Assembly (NCBI GenBank): GCA_029561505.1
Contig: JAKQXK010000430.1
Span: 1 to 9,986 of the forward strand
Direction of reading: 5' to 3'
Length of the DNA stretch: 9,986 nt
Origin: Spirochaetota bacterium
Lineage (GTDB): Bacteria; Spirochaetota; Leptospiria; Turneriellales; Turneriellaceae
Shown: piece by piece, positions 6,491-9,986 of the stretch
How the letters are laid out: each line of letters starts with the position of its first letter
Numbering within the stretch: position 1 is the stretch's first letter
Notes under the pieces: model-generated
Database searches by the model: none
The model's input: only the letters and a program-made list of their open reading frames with translations
What the model was told of the DNA's origin: nothing
Position numbers and translations under genes: made by a program

Positions 6491-7687
6491 ATGCCACTGC
6501 CCTCGATTGAACAGGTTGACGTTACCGGTAAAAAAATTCTGCTGCGCGTTGACTTCAATGTGCCGCTCGACAAGACCACGGGGGCGATCAGCGACGATAC
6601 CCGCATCGTTAAGAGCCTGCCGTCAATTGAACTTATGCTGTCTCGCGGAGCGGCTCTCATCATCATATCGCACCTTGGCCGACCCGAAAAAAAGGGCGAC
6701 CCCGCGCTGTCGCTGAAACCGATCGCCGAGCGCCTCGGCAAGCTATTACCTGCCACAAATGTTCATTTTTCACCCGAGGCTGTAGGGCCTGTGGCCGAAG
6801 AAAAAGCAGCCAAACTGCAGCGCGGTGAGATTCTGGTGCTCGAAAATATTCGCTATTACGACGAAGAAACCTCAAAAGAAGAAAAGATCCGCAATGATTT
6901 CGCGAAGAAGCTCTGCAAAATGGCAGACATCTACGTCAACGATGCGTTCGGTGCAGCGCACCGCGCACACGCATCAATATACGAATGTGCAAAGCTGCTG
7001 CCGGGTTATGCGGGGCTCTTGCTGAAGAAAGAAATCGATATTCTCGAGAAGCTCGTAACGAACCCGCCCCGCCCATTCGTCGCCATCATCGGTGGCTCGA
7101 AAGTGTCGAGTAAACTGGCGGTGCTTGAAAACCTCATCACCAAAGCCGACAGCATTCTCATCGGCGGCGCGATGGCGTACACTTTTTTGAAGTCGCGCCT
7201 GATCGAAGTGGGCACGTCAATGGTTGAAAAAGACTACCTCAGCCAGGCATTTCAGATCATCGACAAGGCCGCCTACAACAAGCGCGAGCTGCTTCTGCCC
7301 GAAGACCACATAGTCTCGTCAGAATTTGGTGAAAAGGGCAAGATTAAAACAGTAAAACGCTCTATCCCCGAAGGGTTCATGGGCATGGACATCGGCCCAA
7401 AGACTGCAGACCACTACGCGAAAGTGATCAAGAATGCCAAAACGGTTCTCTGGAACGGCCCAATGGGTGTCTTTGAAATGAAAAAGTTTGCCTCGGGCAC
7501 GCTCTCGATTGCCAAGGCCATGGCCAAGGTAAAAGGCACAACGATTGTGGGCGGTGGCGATTCGATCTTTGCGCTTTCGCAGTCAGGCCTTGAAGACAAG
7601 ATCACGCACGTATCAACCGGTGGCGGCGCAACGCTCGAATACCTCGAAGGCAAGAAACTGCCCGGCGTTGAAGCGCTCATGAAATAG
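6491..7687 (+). CDS. pgk: Phosphoglycerate kinase
   Basis: This 398-residue cytoplasmic enzyme of glycolysis and gluconeogenesis reversibly converts 1,3-bisphosphoglycerate plus ADP to 3-phosphoglycerate plus ATP. Hallmarks appear in order: LLRVDFNVPLD (substrate-binding N-terminus), SHLGRPEKK, LENIRYYDEE, YVNDAFGAAHRAHAS, IIGGSKVSSKL, LIGGAMAYTFLK, DIGPKT, TVLWNGPMGVFE, and the nucleotide-site segments VGGGDSIFAL and STGGGATLEYLEGKKLPGV. Length is standard, with no truncation or missing motif. The ATG at 6491 gives the expected N-terminus, but no purine-rich Shine-Dalgarno sequence precedes it; the upstream bases are T-rich. The usual glycolytic neighbours gap and tpiA are not adjacent in the visible region. 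Instead, an aminotransferase follows 30 bp downstream in the same reading frame. Confidence 0.98.
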   Translation: MPLPSIEQVDVTGKKILLRVDFNVPLDKTTGAISDDTRIVKSLPSIELMLSRGAALIIISHLGRPEKKGDPALSLKPIAERLGKLLPATNVHFSPEAVGPVAEEKAAKLQRGEILVLENIRYYDEETSKEEKIRNDFAKKLCKMADIYVNDAFGAAHRAHASIYECAKLLPGYAGLLLKKEIDILEKLVTNPPRPFVAIIGGSKVSSKLAVLENLITKADSILIGGAMAYTFLKSRLIEVGTSMVEKDYLSQAFQIIDKAAYNKRELLLPEDHIVSSEFGEKGKIKTVKRSIPEGFMGMDIGPKTADHYAKVIKNAKTVLWNGPMGVFEMKKFASGTLSIAKAMAKVKGTTIVGGGDSIFALSQSGLEDKITHVSTGGGATLEYLEGKKLPGVEALMK

Positions 7688-7717
7688 CGGGTCTGCCGAC
7701 ACCCTGGGCTGAAAAAG

Positions 7718-8887
7718 TTGAATACCGTTGACTGGTCTGCATCGATTTCGTCGGTCGTTCAAGACCTGAAACCGTCGGGCATCCGCCAGTTTTTTGACAT
7801 TGTCGCAACACGAAAGGATTGTATCTCGTTAGGCGTCGGCGAACCTGATTTTGTCACGCCGCAAGTCGTCATCGACCATTCGATACAAGCGCTGCGCGAT
7901 GGTTATACGCACTACACAGGTAACGCAGGGCTGCTTTCGCTGCGGCGTGAAATCGCGCGCTACCTCGAAAAAGAATATGGGCTCAGCTATAATGCCGAAA
8001 AAGAGATTTTGATTACTGTCGGCGTCTCGCAGGGCGTCGACCTCGCATTTCGCGCAATCTTGAACGCCGGCGACGGCGTGCTCTACCCTGAACCGTGTTA
8101 CGTTTCTTATGACCCCATGATTCGGCTCGCAGCCGGAGTGCCACAGCGCGTGTTGGCAACGGCCGAAAACGACTTCTCGCTCAAGGCGCAGAATATCCGT
8201 GACGCACTCGAACCCAACAGCAAGGCGCTGTTTCTCAATTACCCTTCGAACCCGACGGGCGCGTCAATTGGCAAAGACGAACTGCTGAATATCGCGAAGC
8301 TTGCTGACGAAAAAAACCTGATTGTCATCTCTGACGAAATTTATGGTGAACTGAGCTACGAAGAAAAACATATTCCTTTTCCGACTTTGCCGGGTATGAA
8401 AGAACGCACACTGCTCTTGGGTGGTTTTTCAAAGGCCTTTGCCATGACTGGCTGGCGCATCGGCTATGCCTGCGGTGACGAGAACCTGATACGCGCGATG
8501 ACTAAAATTCACCAGTATTCGATGCTGTGCGCACCGACTCTCGCGCAGATCGCGGCTGAAACCGCACTCAGATATGCGCTTTCTGACCGCGACAAAATGC
8601 GCGACGAGTACCGCCTGCGGCGCGACCTCATCGTGAAAGGCTTTAATGACATGGGCCTTAAATGCTTCATGCCGCAGGGCGCGTTCTATGTTTTTCCTGA
8701 TATTCGCTCGACCGGCAAAACTTCGATGGATTTTGCGAAAGACCTTCTCGAAGCGCAGAATGTCGCCGTCGTGCCGGGCACAGCATTCGGCGCTTCGGGT
8801 GAAGGCTTTATCCGTTGCTCTTATGCGACTGCGCGCAAAGAGATCGAAGCCGCACTCACGAAGATTGCGGCGTTTGTAAAAGCCTGA
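7718..8887 (+). CDS. Class I/II PLP-dependent aminotransferase (aspartate/PatA-like)
   Basis: This 389-residue fold-type I aminotransferase is expected in the cytoplasm. Visible motifs are SLGVGEPDF (37-45), YTHYTGNAGL (63-72), NYPSNPTGA (174-182, N178 to the PLP ring), SDEIYGELSYE (D206 to the PLP nitrogen, Y209), GGFSKAFAMTGWRIGYA (Schiff-base K239, phosphate-binding R247) and FIRCSYA (R366 for the substrate carboxylate). The IYGELSYEE and FSKAFAMTGWR wording resembles the aspartate aminotransferase Ib group, including B. subtilis PatA (N-acetyl-LL-diaminopimelate aminotransferase). Amino-acid specificity cannot be read reliably: aspartate, aromatic or diaminopimelate-pathway roles are open. 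The start is TTG at 7718. The frame has no ATG or GTG before the conserved region, and the only other option is CTG at 7709. The gene lies 30 bp after pgk, so they are probably co-transcribed. It converges with the desaturase gene across 4 bp. Confidence 0.94.
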   Translation: MNTVDWSASISSVVQDLKPSGIRQFFDIVATRKDCISLGVGEPDFVTPQVVIDHSIQALRDGYTHYTGNAGLLSLRREIARYLEKEYGLSYNAEKEILITVGVSQGVDLAFRAILNAGDGVLYPEPCYVSYDPMIRLAAGVPQRVLATAENDFSLKAQNIRDALEPNSKALFLNYPSNPTGASIGKDELLNIAKLADEKNLIVISDEIYGELSYEEKHIPFPTLPGMKERTLLLGGFSKAFAMTGWRIGYACGDENLIRAMTKIHQYSMLCAPTLAQIAAETALRYALSDRDKMRDEYRLRRDLIVKGFNDMGLKCFMPQGAFYVFPDIRSTGKTSMDFAKDLLEAQNVAVVPGTAFGASGEGFIRCSYATARKEIEAALTKIAAFVKA

Positions 8888-8891
8888 TCTT

Positions 8892-9986
8892 TTAACCCCG
8901 CGCCCGCCGGCGCAGCAGTTTCCATTCAATTGCAGTTTCTTCGACGGCTTCCTTGAGTCTGCCATAACGCGACTGCATCAGGTCTAACCGGGCGGTAGTC
9001 GCGAGTGCGGCGTCGTGCTGCATTTTACCCCGAATTTCATTCATTATCGCGGCGCGGCGCTTGAACGCTGCGAGCGTCGCGTCGGCCTTTGCGAGAAACG
9101 CGGCTTTACGCTCTTCGCTCCACTTCCATTTTTCAAAACGCGACACGAGTTCGCCCTTCTGCATCTGCATGCGGCGCTGTTTGATCGTGGTGTCAGGCAC
9201 ACGCTTGAGTCCCCACGCGAGGTGCAGATAAGACATCAACTTGATTGCCCATTTGCCGGGATCGTACTGGTACCAGCGCACGCCATTACGGTAGTCGTTC
9301 GCGAATTCATGGTGAAAGTTATGGTAGCCTTCGCCCCAGGTAAAAAAGGCAGTGATGGCATTATCGCGCGCGGTGTGCTTGTCGCTGTAGGGCTGCGATC
9401 CGACGAAATGACACAGTGAGTTGATGAAGAATGTGGAGTGATGAGTAAACACGAGGCGCAGAAACCCTGCGATGAGAAATCCCCCCCATGCATCACCCCA
9501 AAAAATGCCGGCAATCGCTGTGGGTAACGCGAAATTCATCACGATAGCGAGCGGCATGAAATAGCGGTGCTGAAAGAAAACATGTTTGTCACGAAAGAGA
9601 TCTGCATTATGCGATGGCCGCCAGTCGCGCTGCCGGGTTTTGAAGATCCAGAGAATGTGAGCAAACCAGAAACCCTTCTTGATGCTGTACGGGTCTTTGT
9701 CGCGGTCGACGAACTTATGGTGCGCTCTGTGGTCGAGCGACCATTCAAGCGCCGAGCCCTGCAGGCCGAGAAGCCCGGTGATGAGCATTAGAATACGCAC
9801 CGGCAACGAGGCTTCGTATGACCTGTGGGAGAACAGGCGGTGGTAGCCGGCGGTCGTCGCCATGCCCGCAACAAGTGCTACGGCGCCCGAGAGTATGAGC
9901 GTCGCGCCTGAAAGCGTGCCGGTCATGATAAAAAAGCCAAGCGCCCCAAAGCCAATGACCGGAGATAGGCTAAGGAACACGATCGA
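8892..9986 (-). CDS. Membrane fatty-acid desaturase, delta-9 acyl-CoA/acyl-lipid type (5' partial)
   Basis: This integral membrane di-iron enzyme would introduce a cis double bond into saturated acyl chains and so adjust membrane fluidity. Numbering from the first in-window GTG (9980), the three histidine boxes are HRLFSH (47-52), HRAHH (84-88) and HNFHH (220-224). The family also shows DRDKDPYS, FINSLCHFVGS, ARDN and GEGYHNFHHEF. Hydrophobic segments surround them in the usual order. The frame stays open to the window edge, and the family normally has more N-terminal sequence before the first helix, so the true start is probably outside the window and GTG 9980 is likely not it. After the usual end of the catalytic region (near YDPGKWAIKL...LGLKRVP-type sequence, about 262) there are about 100 highly charged residues, apparently helical. 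Electron donor and acyl carrier are not shown by the sequence. Confidence 0.95.
   Translation of the reverse strand, partial: SIVFLSLSPVIGFGALGFFIMTGTLSGATLILSGAVALVAGMATTAGYHRLFSHRSYEASLPVRILMLITGLLGLQGSALEWSLDHRAHHKFVDRDKDPYSIKKGFWFAHILWIFKTRQRDWRPSHNADLFRDKHVFFQHRYFMPLAIVMNFALPTAIAGIFWGDAWGGFLIAGFLRLVFTHHSTFFINSLCHFVGSQPYSDKHTARDNAITAFFTWGEGYHNFHHEFANDYRNGVRWYQYDPGKWAIKLMSYLHLAWGLKRVPDTTIKQRRMQMQKGELVSRFEKWKWSEERKAAFLAKADATLAAFKRRAAIMNEIRGKMQHDAALATTARLDLMQSRYGRLKEAVEETAIEWKLLRRRARG

Noticed and set aside
6334..6756. Minus-strand open frame spanning the divergent intergenic region and the 5' part of pgk
   Set aside because: Most of it is antisense to conserved pgk sequence and it lacks any protein family signal.
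8877..8894. Inverted repeat TAAAAG/CTTTTA at the aminotransferase/desaturase junction as a bidirectional terminator
   Set aside because: The stem is only 6 bp and almost all A-T, with a 6-base loop; it is too weak to call without 3' end data.
8900..8913. GC hairpin GCGCC/GGCGC near the desaturase 3' end as a terminator
   Set aside because: It has a 5-bp stem inside the coding sequence for the Arg-rich C-terminus, with no T-tract on either strand; probably codon composition.
8429..8965. Minus-strand open frame of 178 codons opposite the aminotransferase
   Set aside because: It is antisense to the catalytic lysine region of a clear aminotransferase and overlaps the desaturase end; it has no domain pattern.

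Overview
The window looks like chromosomal DNA from a Gram-negative-type bacterium of moderate, slightly high GC. An AsmA-family protein points to a double-membrane envelope. The mix of an EntS-like exporter, a DUF4178/DUF350 operon, pgk and a membrane fatty-acid desaturase would fit a non-model lineage such as a Leptospiraceae spirochaete of the Turneriella type. That placement is a guess from overall character, not from a marker gene. No rRNA, tRNA, insertion sequence, phage gene or CRISPR array was seen, and coding density is very high.

Layout. (1) 1-1330, plus strand: the last 30 codons of an unidentified gene, then 13 bp later a 12-helix-type MFS exporter of the EntS/MFS_3 kind. (2) 1335-6285, minus strand, read from 6285 down: a compact run of five genes. 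It encodes a small zinc-ribbon DUF4178 protein, a long membrane-anchored zinc-ribbon DUF4178 protein, a 66-residue single-span protein, a half-size DUF350 membrane protein with a signal peptide, and an AsmA-like protein. The first two junctions are ATGA stop/start overlaps and the last is a 23-bp overlap, so this is very probably one operon. (3) 6286-6490: a 205-bp divergent intergenic region. (4) 6491-8887, plus strand: phosphoglycerate kinase and a class I/II PLP aminotransferase, 30 bp apart. (5) 8892-9986, minus strand: an acyl-CoA/acyl-lipid delta-9-type desaturase with an unusual charged C-terminal tail; its 5' end lies beyond the window.

The part most worth attention is the minus-strand operon. 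DUF4178 and DUF350 are known from genomic-context work to occur together, often near PspA-type envelope-stress genes or polyamine (AdoMet decarboxylase/spermidine synthase) genes. Here neither partner is present, and the module ends with an AsmA-family protein, a family linked to envelope lipid/outer-membrane homeostasis and lipid transfer between membranes. A reasonable inference is an envelope-maintenance system: cytoplasmic zinc-ribbon/DUF4178 sensors or adaptors, small membrane components, and a large periplasmic AsmA arm. The flanking MFS exporter and desaturase are also membrane-related, but nothing shows that they are functionally linked.

Three genes (the first DUF4178 gene, the asmA-like gene and the aminotransferase gene) appear to start with TTG, although the first has a GTG alternative. 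Both convergent gene pairs are separated by only 4 bp.
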